This document shows, in pieces, positions 1 through 5,718 of a stretch of 5,862 nt of DNA. Every line of letters starts with the position of its first letter. Positions within the stretch are counted from its first letter, which is position 1. The notes under the pieces were generated by a model. The model was not told the origin of the DNA and made no database searches. It was given only the letters and a program-made list of their open reading frames with translations. The position numbers were made by a program, and so were the translations under genes. Origin of the DNA: Legionellales bacterium UBA2469 (GTDB lineage: Bacteria; Pseudomonadota; Gammaproteobacteria; Legionellales; Legionellaceae); contig DDPL01000025.1 of assembly GCA_002342175.1 (NCBI GenBank), positions 43,695 to 49,556 on the forward strand, given 5' to 3'.

Positions 1-1131
1 CATTGCCTCTTCTTCTGTATTAAAGGTAGTAATACAAATAACAGGCCCAAAAATTTCTTCTCTAAAAGCTAATGAATCTTCTGGAACATCTTTAACAATC
101 GTGGGTGGATAGAAGTACCCTGGCATAGAAGGTATTTCACCACCATAAACCAATTTAGCCCCTTCTTGAATAAGTGAATTAATTTGAAGATGTAATTGCG
201 TTCTTAAATCTTCTCTAGCCATGGGCCCATAATTACAATTCGTATCTAACGGATTTCCCATTTTAAATAATGCTATTTCTTTTAAAAGATACTCTAAAAG
301 TTTTGGCTCTATGGAGCTATCGACAATAATTCGTTTGGCCGCGACGCATACCTGGCCAGAATTTCGCATACGAGATTGGATAATCGCTTTTGCAGCTTGT
401 TCTAAATCCGCATCATTTAAAATGATTAAAGGATCATTTCCACCAAGTTCCAAAACAACTTTTTTGAGATATCGACCAGCCTCAGATGCAATTTTTCGAC
501 CAACATCTTCACTTCCTGTTAAAGTAACACCACGAACTTTTGGATGTGCAATGACCGACTCAACTTGAGCTGAATTTATCAACAAATGCTTAAATACGTC
601 CTGCGGAAATCCTGCATGATGAAATATTTTTTCAATCAATTGAGCGCATCCTGTGACATTACTTGCATGTTTCAACACAATGGTATTACCCAAAATTATA
701 TTCGGAATAATTGAGCGAAATACTTGCCAGAAAGGAAAATTCCAAGGCATTACCGATAAAATCACCCCTATGGGCTGATAAGTCACATAGCTTTCATGAA
801 ATTCAGTCTGAATGTGTTTTGGAGCTAGGAAAGCATCAGCGTGTTTTAGATAATACTGACAAAGGGAAATGCACTTTTCAATTTCACTATGACCAAATTT
901 AACGGGTTTACCCATTTCAAGTGCCATTATTTCTGCAGCTTGATTTTGAAAATCCATCAATTGACGAATTAAGCTATTAACAAAATGTTTACGTTTTTCA
1001 ATGCTCAATTGACACCAATTTAAAAATGCCTGATGAGATTTTTCAAGCTGGATTTGAACCTCTAAATCTGTAATGACCTTATAATCAGCAAGTTTTTTTC
1101 CATCATAAGGATTATAGGTTGTAATATTCAT
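1..1131 (-). CDS. Succinate-semialdehyde dehydrogenase-like aldehyde dehydrogenase (partial, C-terminus beyond window)
   Basis: This is an NAD(P)-dependent aldehyde dehydrogenase that should oxidise an aldehyde, probably succinate semialdehyde, to its acid in the cytoplasm. I translated 377 uninterrupted codons from ATG at 1131-1129, with a GAGG ribosome site at 1139-1136. Family landmarks appear in order: MPWNFPFWQV (128-137) with the oxyanion Asn131; Lys154 in VLKHAS; the nucleotide-binding TGSEDVG (205-211); the general base Glu228 in LELGG; the catalytic Cys262 in GQVC; and EEIFGPV (358-364). The PWNFPFWQV, KHAS and ELGGNDP signatures resemble E. coli Sad (YneI) more than GabD. Ser157 sits where NAD-specific ALDHs carry Glu, which suggests NADP is accepted (inference). 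Sad-type enzymes have about 460 residues, so roughly 80 are missing off the left edge. The exact substrate cannot be read from the sequence. Confidence 0.93.
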   Translation of the reverse strand, partial: MNITTYNPYDGKKLADYKVITDLEVQIQLEKSHQAFLNWCQLSIEKRKHFVNSLIRQLMDFQNQAAEIMALEMGKPVKFGHSEIEKCISLCQYYLKHADAFLAPKHIQTEFHESYVTYQPIGVILSVMPWNFPFWQVFRSIIPNIILGNTIVLKHASNVTGCAQLIEKIFHHAGFPQDVFKHLLINSAQVESVIAHPKVRGVTLTGSEDVGRKIASEAGRYLKKVVLELGGNDPLIILNDADLEQAAKAIIQSRMRNSGQVCVAAKRIIVDSSIEPKLLEYLLKEIALFKMGNPLDTNCNYGPMAREDLRTQLHLQINSLIQEGAKLVYGGEIPSMPGYFYPPTIVKDVPEDSLAFREEIFGPVICITTFNTEEEAM

Positions 1132-1212
1132 AACGCCTCATTATTCATTTCTAGACTTCTTTGTTGTATTCTACAATAATAGCATTAATCCAAATAGTTG
1201 ATGAGTATAATT
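1132..1212. promoter_or_regulatory. Divergent intergenic promoter region with small palindrome
   Basis: This 81-bp gap separates the leftward dehydrogenase gene from the rightward three-gene cluster, so both promoters should lie here. On the plus strand TACAAT at 1172-1177 is a good -10 candidate, but I see no convincing -35. On the minus strand TATTAT at 1181-1176, preceded by TG at 1184-1183, looks like an extended -10. The two overlap each other and the inverted repeat TTGTA-TTC-TACAA at 1164-1176. The repeat could be an operator or chance in AT-rich DNA. These are visual matches only. Confidence 0.35.
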
Positions 1213-1695
1213 ATGTATAAAAACAAACAACTCTTATCTTTTTTAGTTTTGAGTACAGCTTTGACCGCTGTACATGCGTTTCCAAAAGGCTGTGAAGTCA
1301 CTGGATTTTCTTTTAGCAACGGACAACTTATTGTTAATGACTCGGGAAAACAAACTTATTTTCTTGTTCAAAATACGGCTTCGGATGCCATTGAATTTTC
1401 ACATAATGAAACCAACCCTGATATTTTCATGAGCCCTAAACTTGAAAGCAAGATTGCAGCCAATCAATGGTCAGCATTTGCATCAGATATTCAAAATTTT
1501 AACTTCAGTTGTCAAAAAACCGATATGCAAGGCAACAAAACTACGATTAATTGTGCTGATGTTCTTCAATTGTGCCAGTACCCACGCGCACAATTTCCTT
1601 TAAGTAATAAAGGTAATTACTGGATATCAACCAATAAAGAAATTTCTCTTGTTATTAAGGAATCGGTATCTAAAGGAATTTATCTAAAATGGTAA
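1213..1695 (+). CDS. Exported small protein with four cysteines (possibly EnhB-like), unknown function
   Basis: This is a predicted 160-residue secreted or periplasmic protein. It opens with a classical signal peptide: a charged MYKNKQ start, a hydrophobic stretch at about 7-19, and a likely cleavage site after VHA (residue 22), just before FPKGCEV. There is no lipobox Cys at the cleavage point. The mature part has no transmembrane segment and reads as mostly beta strand. It has four cysteines (27, 100, 114, 121), enough for two disulfides. I chose ATG at 1213 because GATGAG at 1200-1205 is a plausible ribosome site seven bases upstream. TTG at 1198 and ATG at 1201 are in frame, but they lengthen the N-terminus and have no Shine-Dalgarno. 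The stop overlaps the next gene by seven bases. The PKGCEVTGF and FMSPKLESKI segments loosely recall EnhB-like Legionella proteins. That is recollection, not a search result. Confidence 0.8.
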   Translation: MYKNKQLLSFLVLSTALTAVHAFPKGCEVTGFSFSNGQLIVNDSGKQTYFLVQNTASDAIEFSHNETNPDIFMSPKLESKIAANQWSAFASDIQNFNFSCQKTDMQGNKTTINCADVLQLCQYPRAQFPLSNKGNYWISTNKEISLVIKESVSKGIYLKW

Positions 1696-2252
1696 AAACT
1701 TACTCTTCTATGGTTCCTATTGGAACACCTGCACCTGATTTTTCTCTTGTTGATGTACGTACCCAACAAATTATTCGTTTACATAGTCATGTTGAGCACA
1801 GTAAAGGGACGTTAATCATGTTCATCTGTAATCATTGTCCTTATGTAAAATATATTTTACCTGAAATTATCAAATTAACACTTGATTACCAAGACAAACC
1901 AATAAGTATCATCGCGATTAATTCTAACAATTATGAGGATTATCCAGAAGATTCACCTTCAAATATGATGCTAACTGCTCAAGAATGGAATTTTTCCTTC
2001 CCCTATTTGTTCGATGAAACACAAGAAGTCGCGCATACTTTTCACGCCACATGCACACCTGACTTTTTTCTTTATGATGAGAATCTCCATCTGGTTTATC
2101 GCGGACAATTTGATGATTCACGGCCTGGCAATCAAATTACTACAACAGGACAAGATTTAAGACATGCCTTGGATTGTTTACTGACCCGCATGCCGAATCA
2201 AATAGAACAAAAACCCAGTATGGGATGCAATATCAAATGGAAAACTTCTTAA
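1689..2252 (+). CDS. Thioredoxin-fold, peroxiredoxin-like protein (PRX_like1 type, CNHC motif)
   Basis: This 187-residue cytoplasmic protein is of the AhpC/TSA-redoxin superfamily. Residues 11-25 (IGTPAPDFSLVDV) are the usual redoxin entry strand. FICNHCPYVKY carries a CxxC pair, Cys47 and Cys50. CTPDFFLYD (122-130) supplies the cis-proline loop (Thr123-Pro124). The C-terminus has the family tail SMGCNIKWK with Cys180. In the PRX_like1 group the second Cys of the CxxC aligns with the peroxidatic Cys of peroxiredoxins, but the rest of the peroxidase triad is absent, so the reaction is unknown. There is no signal peptide, so it probably does not act directly on the exported protein encoded upstream. 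The start at 1689 overlaps the previous stop and follows AAAGGA at 1672-1677, which suggests translational coupling. An internal Met8 (ATG at 1710) is an alternative start. Confidence 0.85.
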   Translation: MVKTYSSMVPIGTPAPDFSLVDVRTQQIIRLHSHVEHSKGTLIMFICNHCPYVKYILPEIIKLTLDYQDKPISIIAINSNNYEDYPEDSPSNMMLTAQEWNFSFPYLFDETQEVAHTFHATCTPDFFLYDENLHLVYRGQFDDSRPGNQITTTGQDLRHALDCLLTRMPNQIEQKPSMGCNIKWKTS

Positions 2253-2551
2253 TTGGTTATTATGTCCCTGAAAGTCATCTAGAAATTACCAAAGTAGCCT
2301 TGTTTAAAGCTGGTGCGGGCTTTTTTGGGTTATATGACAAGGCCTGTTGGCAAGTTAAAGGTTCAGGACAATATCGCACTCTTGAGGGCGCAAATCCCTT
2401 CCATGGCGTCGCTAATGAAATCTCAATAGTTGAAGAATATAAAGTTGAGATCATGTGCGCTAAGGAACATTTAAAAAACGCAATCGAAGCGTTACTTGCA
2501 TCTCACCCCTACGAAGTTCCTGCTTATCATGTATTTCCTATTTTAAGCTAA
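2237..2551 (+). CDS. Small CutA-like protein, YqfO/NIF3 insert-domain family
   Basis: This 104-residue protein matches the small ferredoxin-like (CutA/PII-like) domain that is inserted in YqfO-type NIF3 proteins and also occurs alone in many gammaproteobacteria. The diagnostic parts are YYVPESHLE (8-16), the glycine-rich GAGFFGLYDKACWQ (26-39), GQYRTLEGANPF (44-55) and HPYEVPAYHV (90-99). It has no signal peptide or membrane segment. Related domains form oligomers. Metal or ligand binding is suspected but unproven for the stand-alone form, so no reaction is assigned. ATG at 2237 puts the conserved YYVPESHLE about where family members begin. Upstream in-frame TTG 2174 and ATG 2225 would only add residues encoded inside the preceding gene. 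The start lies 16 bases within the preceding gene, so it is probably translated by coupling and is the last gene of this unit. Confidence 0.87.
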   Translation: MENFLIGYYVPESHLEITKVALFKAGAGFFGLYDKACWQVKGSGQYRTLEGANPFHGVANEISIVEEYKVEIMCAKEHLKNAIEALLASHPYEVPAYHVFPILS

Positions 2552-2553
2552 AA

Positions 2554-2586
2554 AAAACCCAATTATCTTTCGATAAATTGGGTTTT
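2554..2586. terminator. Bidirectional rho-independent terminator between convergent genes
   Basis: AAAACCCAATT at 2554-2564 pairs perfectly with AATTGGGTTTT at 2576-2586. A short inner ATC/GAT stem and the loop TTTC lie between them, with A2575 bulged. On the plus strand the hairpin is followed by a T-rich tract (TTTTCTTTATTTC). On the minus strand it is followed by an eight-T run. It should therefore end both the 1213-2551 unit and the rpsF-rplI operon. It starts 3 bp past the plus-strand stop and lies 19 bp past the rplI stop. Confidence 0.92.
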
Positions 2587-2604
2587 CTTTATTTCTACAA
2601 AAGC

Positions 2605-3054
2605 TTATTTTGCAGATACAACGGTTACTTTCAAATTCGCAACCACATCGCTATGTAAAATTACATCGACGACATAATCACCTATCGAATAAATCGGTCC
2701 GTTTGGCATTTGAATTTCACGTTTAGAAACATCAAATCCACGAGCTTTTAATGATTCAAGAATTTCATTGATGCTAACAGAACCGTATAATTTACCTTCA
2801 TCACTTGATTGTGCTGCAATTTCAAGCGTGATGTCGTTTAATTTTGTTGCTCTTTCTTGTGCTTTTGCAAATGCAACTTCAGCATTTTTTTCTAATTCCG
2901 CACGACGCTTTTCAAAAGCAGCGATGTTTTCTGCTGTTGCAAAAACAGCTTTATTTTGTGGAATAAGAAAATTACGGCCATAACCTGGCTTCACATGAAT
3001 GCAATCACCCAAGTTTCCAAGGTTTCTAACCTTTTCTAATAAAATAACTTGCAT
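2605..3054 (-). CDS. rplI: Ribosomal protein bL9
   Basis: This is large-subunit protein L9, which binds 23S rRNA near the base of the L1 stalk and extends outward on the ribosome surface, where it influences frame maintenance. It has 149 residues, the same length as E. coli L9. The N-terminal domain begins [13 protein letters not shown] and carries the rRNA-binding signature GYGRNFLIP (24-32). A long Ala/Glu/Lys-rich helix (about 41-74) links to the C-terminal domain, with EGKLYGSVS at 86-94. The minus-strand ATG at 3054 is preceded by AAGGGG at 3068-3063, with eight bases between. This ribosome site overlaps the stop codon of the upstream membrane-protein gene. It is the last gene of the rpsF operon and is followed by the terminator. 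Confidence 0.98.
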   Translation of the reverse strand: MQVILLEKVRNLGNLGDCIHVKPGYGRNFLIPQNKAVFATAENIAAFEKRRAELEKNAEVAFAKAQERATKLNDITLEIAAQSSDEGKLYGSVSINEILESLKARGFDVSKREIQMPNGPIYSIGDYVVDVILHSDVVANLKVTVVSAK

Positions 3055-3066
3055 AATATATACCCC

Positions 3067-3996
3067 TTAAAATGTATATTTAACTCGGCTTGCGAGAAAA
3101 AGACGAAAATCTATAAAAGAGTCCAATGCGCCTGCTGCAACATATAATGGTATAAACACATAGGGTAATACCATTGCAGCAAGAACTAATACAATTAAAC
3201 CCAATTGCATACGTTTTTTAGCAAATGTGCTCACAAGGATACTGAGACCCACCGCAAAGAAATAAAACAATACGGATGGCATCATCAGTAGTAAAAACCA
3301 TTGCTTCGCAGAAACAACCAAACCACATGATCCGATTAATGCTATAAACAAATATCGATTGCCACGTAAACTTAACATTTCTTGTCGAAACCCATTGGAA
3401 TTAACGAACTGTGATTGAAAAGAACGCGCCATAGTTAGATTGATGAAAGCATTAAAAATCACCATCATCAATTGCATCCCCATCAATAAATGACCGAAAA
3501 ACGCTGTATTCGATCTCAAATATTGTTCCAAAGCATCAAATGGAATTGGAAGTGGAAGATTTGCAAGCGACTGTTGTGCTTTCAATATAAATACCTGTAA
3601 CTCGTGGCTAAAAAATTCTGGATAAACCCAGTGAATGGCCAGAGTCACAAGCATCAATATCGAAAGCATCGAAACCCCGGACATGTTCCATGAACGGGTA
3701 TAATACAAAACAGCAGCTCCAACATAGCTCGGCCAATAGTCATAAAAACTATTTAACCATGCCTGAAATGTCGATATCTCTAAATAATTAACCACTCCAT
3801 TCACAACAAAATTAGCACACATTAAATTAAACACCGCGGGAATACCATGTCTTAAAATCAAAAGCATGATAAAGAGAACAGATATCCAAGATGTCATGTT
3901 AAAACATGACATCAGTAGTGTGATCCCCCAAGCTAGTCTTGGTTGGTTTAACACGTTCATAATGAATTGTTGTATTGGATTGGCCTGGATTTGCAT
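3067..3996 (-). CDS. DUF2232-type (YybS-like) polytopic inner-membrane protein
   Basis: This is a 309-residue integral membrane protein of unknown function. Hydrophobic segments lie at about 22-50, 53-70, 90-100, 106-124, 165-188, 215-232, 234-256 and 264-290, so there are roughly seven to eight spans. The loop before the C-terminal half contains MARSFQSQFVNSNGFRQEML (189-208), and the tail contains GALDSFIDFR (289-298). I recognise both from gammaproteobacterial members. A protein of this type sits between rpsR and rplI in Pseudomonas, and YybS lies near rplI in Bacillus, so the position supports the assignment. The start ATG overlaps the rpsR stop by one base (TAATG), which implies translational coupling. 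No catalytic motif is visible. The association with ribosomal genes is known, but the reason for it is not. Confidence 0.87.
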   Translation of the reverse strand: MQIQANPIQQFIMNVLNQPRLAWGITLLMSCFNMTSWISVLFIMLLILRHGIPAVFNLMCANFVVNGVVNYLEISTFQAWLNSFYDYWPSYVGAAVLYYTRSWNMSGVSMLSILMLVTLAIHWVYPEFFSHELQVFILKAQQSLANLPLPIPFDALEQYLRSNTAFFGHLLMGMQLMMVIFNAFINLTMARSFQSQFVNSNGFRQEMLSLRGNRYLFIALIGSCGLVVSAKQWFLLLMMPSVLFYFFAVGLSILVSTFAKKRMQLGLIVLVLAAMVLPYVFIPLYVAAGALDSFIDFRLFLASRVKYTF

Positions 3997-4223
3997 TACC
4001 GATGACCGTCACAGTATGGTAATAAAGCTAAAAAGCGTGCATGTTTAATTGCACGAGCCAATTGTCGTTGCATCTTTGCAGGAACACCTGTAATACGGCT
4101 AGGAACAATTTTACCAGTTTCAGTAATGTAATTTTTTAATAAATATACATCTTTGTAATCGATTTGAGGTGCTGATTCAGTATTCAATCGAGATGCTTTC
4201 TTTCTTCTAAAGTTATTAGACAT
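3996..4223 (-). CDS. rpsR: Ribosomal protein bS18
   Basis: This is small-subunit protein S18, which binds the platform of the 30S subunit together with S6. It has 75 residues from the chosen start, the same length as E. coli S18. Characteristic segments are FRRKKASR (5-12), IDYKD (21-25), [16 protein letters not shown] (31-46), [11 protein letters not shown] (53-63) and LLPY (67-70). Two adjacent ATGs exist, at 4226 and 4223. I prefer 4223 because GGAG at 4234-4231 is seven bases from it but only four from 4226. ATG 4226 would overlap the rpsF stop in a TAATG junction and add one Met. priB, which lies between rpsF and rpsR in E. coli, is absent. The stop overlaps the start of the next gene by one base. 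Confidence 0.97.
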   Translation of the reverse strand: MSNNFRRKKASRLNTESAPQIDYKDVYLLKNYITETGKIVPSRITGVPAKMQRQLARAIKHARFLALLPYCDGHR

Positions 4224-4225
4224 CA

Positions 4226-4573
4226 TTACTCTCCTTTATTCTCACGGTGTTCTTTGTCTTTACGAATCATTGGTGATTCAGTTGTAATGGCATGATTTTC
4301 ACGAACAACTAAATGACGTAAAATTGCATCATTAAATTTAATCACATTTTTCAATTCAGCCATTGCCGCATCGTTACACTCAATATTGAATAATAAGTAA
4401 TGTGCTTTATGAACATCTTGAATAGCGTAAGCTAATTGTTTACGACCCCAATCCTCTTTGCGATGAATTTTACCTTCATGCTTTGCAATAATTCCTTCAT
4501 ATCGCTCAACGATACCTGGAACCTGATCGCTTTGATCGGGATGAATCAAAAAAACTACTTCATAATGTCTCAT
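4226..4573 (-). CDS. rpsF: Ribosomal protein bS6
   Basis: This is small-subunit protein S6, which forms a heterodimer with S18 on the 30S platform. It has 115 residues. It shows the S6 landmarks [13 protein letters not shown] (1-13), RYEGII (24-29), [15 protein letters not shown] (37-51), HYLLFNIE (58-65) and [11 protein letters not shown] (80-90), followed by a charged, probably disordered tail (about 95-115) ending in Glu. E. coli S6 also has an acidic C-terminus, which RimK extends with Glu; whether that happens here cannot be seen. It starts at ATG 4573-4571 behind TAAGGA at 4585-4580. It is the first gene of the operon. The S6:S18 complex is known to repress its own mRNA in several bacteria, and the leader here has a hairpin over the ribosome site. 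Confidence 0.98.
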   Translation of the reverse strand: MRHYEVVFLIHPDQSDQVPGIVERYEGIIAKHEGKIHRKEDWGRKQLAYAIQDVHKAHYLLFNIECNDAAMAELKNVIKFNDAILRHLVVRENHAITTESPMIRKDKEHRENKGE

Positions 4574-4580
4574 GAACGTT

Positions 4581-4620
4581 CCTTATGGTTTAGCCTGCAT
4601 AGTCAAAATGTCAGGCAAGG
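4581..4620 (-). promoter_or_regulatory. rpsF leader hairpin masking the Shine-Dalgarno (candidate S6:S18 autoregulatory element)
   Basis: On the minus strand CCTT (4620-4617) can pair with AAGG (4584-4581), which is the rpsF Shine-Dalgarno. Directly inside it GCCTG (4616-4612) pairs with CAGGC (4597-4593). A bulged A and a CAT/ATG stem follow, with a seven-base loop. The 3' side has an eight-base bulge, TAAACCAT (4592-4585). Known S6:S18 leader elements have a stem interrupted by an asymmetric bulge with a conserved CCG. The architecture fits, but no CCG is present here. Pairings were found by hand, without energy calculation. Confidence 0.5.
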
Positions 4621-4635
4621 TTAAAAAAACATCAC

Positions 4636-4664
4636 ATCATAAACAATTACCATTAAAAAATCAA
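4636..4664 (-). promoter_or_regulatory. Sigma-70-type promoter of the rpsF-rpsR-rplI operon
   Basis: On the minus strand TTGATT (4664-4659) and TATGAT (4641-4636) are separated by exactly 17 bases. The -10 differs from TATAAT at one position and the -35 keeps TTGA. Transcription would begin near 4629 and give a leader of about 55 bases that contains the complete hairpin over the rpsF ribosome site. Confidence 0.65.
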
Positions 4665-4725
4665 TTAATTTCCAGTTTTCTACCCCTGCAATTCTATAAA
4701 TAATAATGTTAATATATATATTCTG

Positions 4726-4752
4726 TAGCATCCTTGCTAACGAGGGTATCTT
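4726..4752 (+). promoter_or_regulatory. Strong Shine-Dalgarno for the TTG-started PAP2 gene, inside a possible hairpin
   Basis: GAGGG at 4742-4746 lies six bases before TTG 4753 and decides that start. ATCCTTG (4730-4736) can pair along seven positions, two of them G-U, with CGAGGGT (4741-4747) around the loop CTAA, so the ribosome site would be covered. A competing five-base stem, TAGCA (4726-4730) with TGCTA (4735-4739), would leave it open. Both were found by eye. No clear -10/-35 pair is visible in the AT-rich DNA at 4690-4722. Confidence 0.45.
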
Positions 4753-5640
4753 TTGCAAAAAATTATTCATTACGTCAACACAAATCTATTTAGAGATATT
4801 TTTATAAAATACCTTTCTCTAGGTATCATTATTTTTTTTATCATTACTGAACTTTTAAATATCACCATTCACCACTTTAAACCAATCTTTTATAAACCAC
4901 CTAACTTTCTTTGTATTCTTCTTTTAGGCATTGTTCTACCCATCTGTTGTCATTTCTCTGCAAGGTTAAGTCCATTCAAAGAAATGTCGCGTGATTTTAC
5001 TTTTTTTAGTTTTGCCCTATTGATGGGAACATTAGCCGTCAATGCTTGTCAACTTTCACCATTTCCAACCATCGATCCTTTTTTAGCAAAAATCGAATTT
5101 TTACCATTAACCCATTATATGATTTGGCTGAAGTCTCATCCAATTTTTTATCATATTCTGAGCGCAATCTATAACTCATTAAATTTTATTTTAATTATCA
5201 CGCCATTCATTGCCTATGCTTTAGGTCCAAAAATTTTTTTTTCATTCTGTCGGTTTTTTCTTGTTGGGTGTATGCTTGGATTTAGCATTTATTATTTTTT
5301 TCCAAGTTGTGGACCAGCGAGTGTTTATCCACCCCAATATTTTTTGATCGAACAGCATGCTAACCATACGAAATTTTGGGAAATTCATCATGGCATAAAA
5401 GCCTCAACTGAAGCAGGCGGTCTTATTGCATTTCCCTCTTTTCATGTTATCTGGGCTTGGAGCTGTATTCGCATATTTTTTGGTTATAAACTTATTTTCG
5501 CTGTATATTTGATATGGTTTTTACTAACATGTGTGTCCACCGTCCTTCTAGGATGGCATTACTCTATCGATGTACTAGGAAGTATTTTCTTTATCATCTG
5601 CATAGAGTATTTACTTAAAAAAGGAACAATAGATTTATAA
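4753..5640 (+). CDS. PAP2-superfamily membrane protein, Aur1/inositol-phosphotransferase-like
   Basis: This is a 295-residue polytopic inner-membrane protein. It probably acts on a lipid phosphate or transfers a phospho-headgroup at the membrane surface. Hydrophobic spans lie at about 20-36, 52-66, 83-97, 138-157, 163-182, 225-242, 246-266 and 273-287. The active-site motifs are in the C-terminal half: FPSCGPASVYPP (183-194), FPSFH (227-231) with His231, and GWHYSID (267-273) with His269 and Asp273, the expected catalytic triad parts. The classical KxxxxxxRP first motif of PAP2 is replaced by the CGPASVYPP stretch, which is typical of the Aur1-like subgroup (PAP2_3). The start is TTG with GAGGG six bases upstream. 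An in-frame stop at 4738 and no Met before residue 78 exclude other starts. It is divergent from rpsF. The substrate cannot be deduced. Confidence 0.88.
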   Translation: MQKIIHYVNTNLFRDIFIKYLSLGIIIFFIITELLNITIHHFKPIFYKPPNFLCILLLGIVLPICCHFSARLSPFKEMSRDFTFFSFALLMGTLAVNACQLSPFPTIDPFLAKIEFLPLTHYMIWLKSHPIFYHILSAIYNSLNFILIITPFIAYALGPKIFFSFCRFFLVGCMLGFSIYYFFPSCGPASVYPPQYFLIEQHANHTKFWEIHHGIKASTEAGGLIAFPSFHVIWAWSCIRIFFGYKLIFAVYLIWFLLTCVSTVLLGWHYSIDVLGSIFFIICIEYLLKKGTIDL

Positions 5641-5642
5641 CT

Positions 5643-5673
5643 AATTGATTAATATTGATTTTTTAAATCAATT
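5643..5673. repeat. AT-rich inverted repeat after the PAP2 gene, overlapping the next promoter
   Basis: AATTGATT (5643-5650) and AATCAATT (5666-5673) are perfect inverted arms. A nested alternative, ATTGATTT-TTT-AAATCAAT (5654-5672), is also perfect. There is no GC and no T-run directly after it on the plus strand, so it would be a weak terminator for the PAP2 gene at best. It covers the -35 element of the next promoter, so an operator role is possible. Confidence 0.4.
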
Positions 5674-5683
5674 CCGTTATAAG
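5655..5683 (+). promoter_or_regulatory. Sigma-70-type promoter of the csrA-like gene
   Basis: TTGATT (5655-5660) and TATAAG (5678-5683) are spaced 17 bases apart. The -35 hexamer is identical to that of the rpsF promoter. Transcription would start near 5690 and leave a leader of about 29 bases with a weak AGG ribosome site at 5711-5713. The leader contains no GGA triplet, the core of CsrA binding sites. Confidence 0.55.
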
Positions 5684-5718
5684 TACTTAAAAATATTAAA
5701 TACATAAAATAGGCTTTA

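Noticed and set aside
311..568. Plus-strand open frame of 85 codons
   Set aside because: It lies wholly antisense to the dehydrogenase, whose catalytic motifs are intact; it has no ribosome site or recognisable domain.
711..902. Plus-strand open frame of 63 codons
   Set aside because: Also antisense to the conserved core of the dehydrogenase; low-complexity translation without family features.
1924..2121. Minus-strand open frame within the redoxin gene
   Set aside because: It is the shadow of a clearly coding gene, and the protein shows no motif.
2174..2236. Upstream extension of the CutA-like protein to TTG 2174
   Set aside because: The extra 21 residues are read from the preceding gene in another frame, and family members start near YYVPESHLE.
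2768..2983. Plus-strand open frame opposite rplI
   Set aside because: Antisense to a textbook L9 gene; no start signal.
3866..4048. Plus-strand open frame across the membrane gene/rpsR junction
   Set aside because: Antisense to two well-supported overlapping genes.
4436..4624. Plus-strand open frame across the rpsF start and leader
   Set aside because: Antisense to rpsF; its hydrophobic look comes from the complementary codons.
4753..5640. PAP2 gene as a degenerate pseudogene, because the classical KxxxxxxRP motif is missing
   Set aside because: The replacement motif is normal for the Aur1-like subgroup, and both catalytic His motifs and the Asp are present in an unbroken frame.
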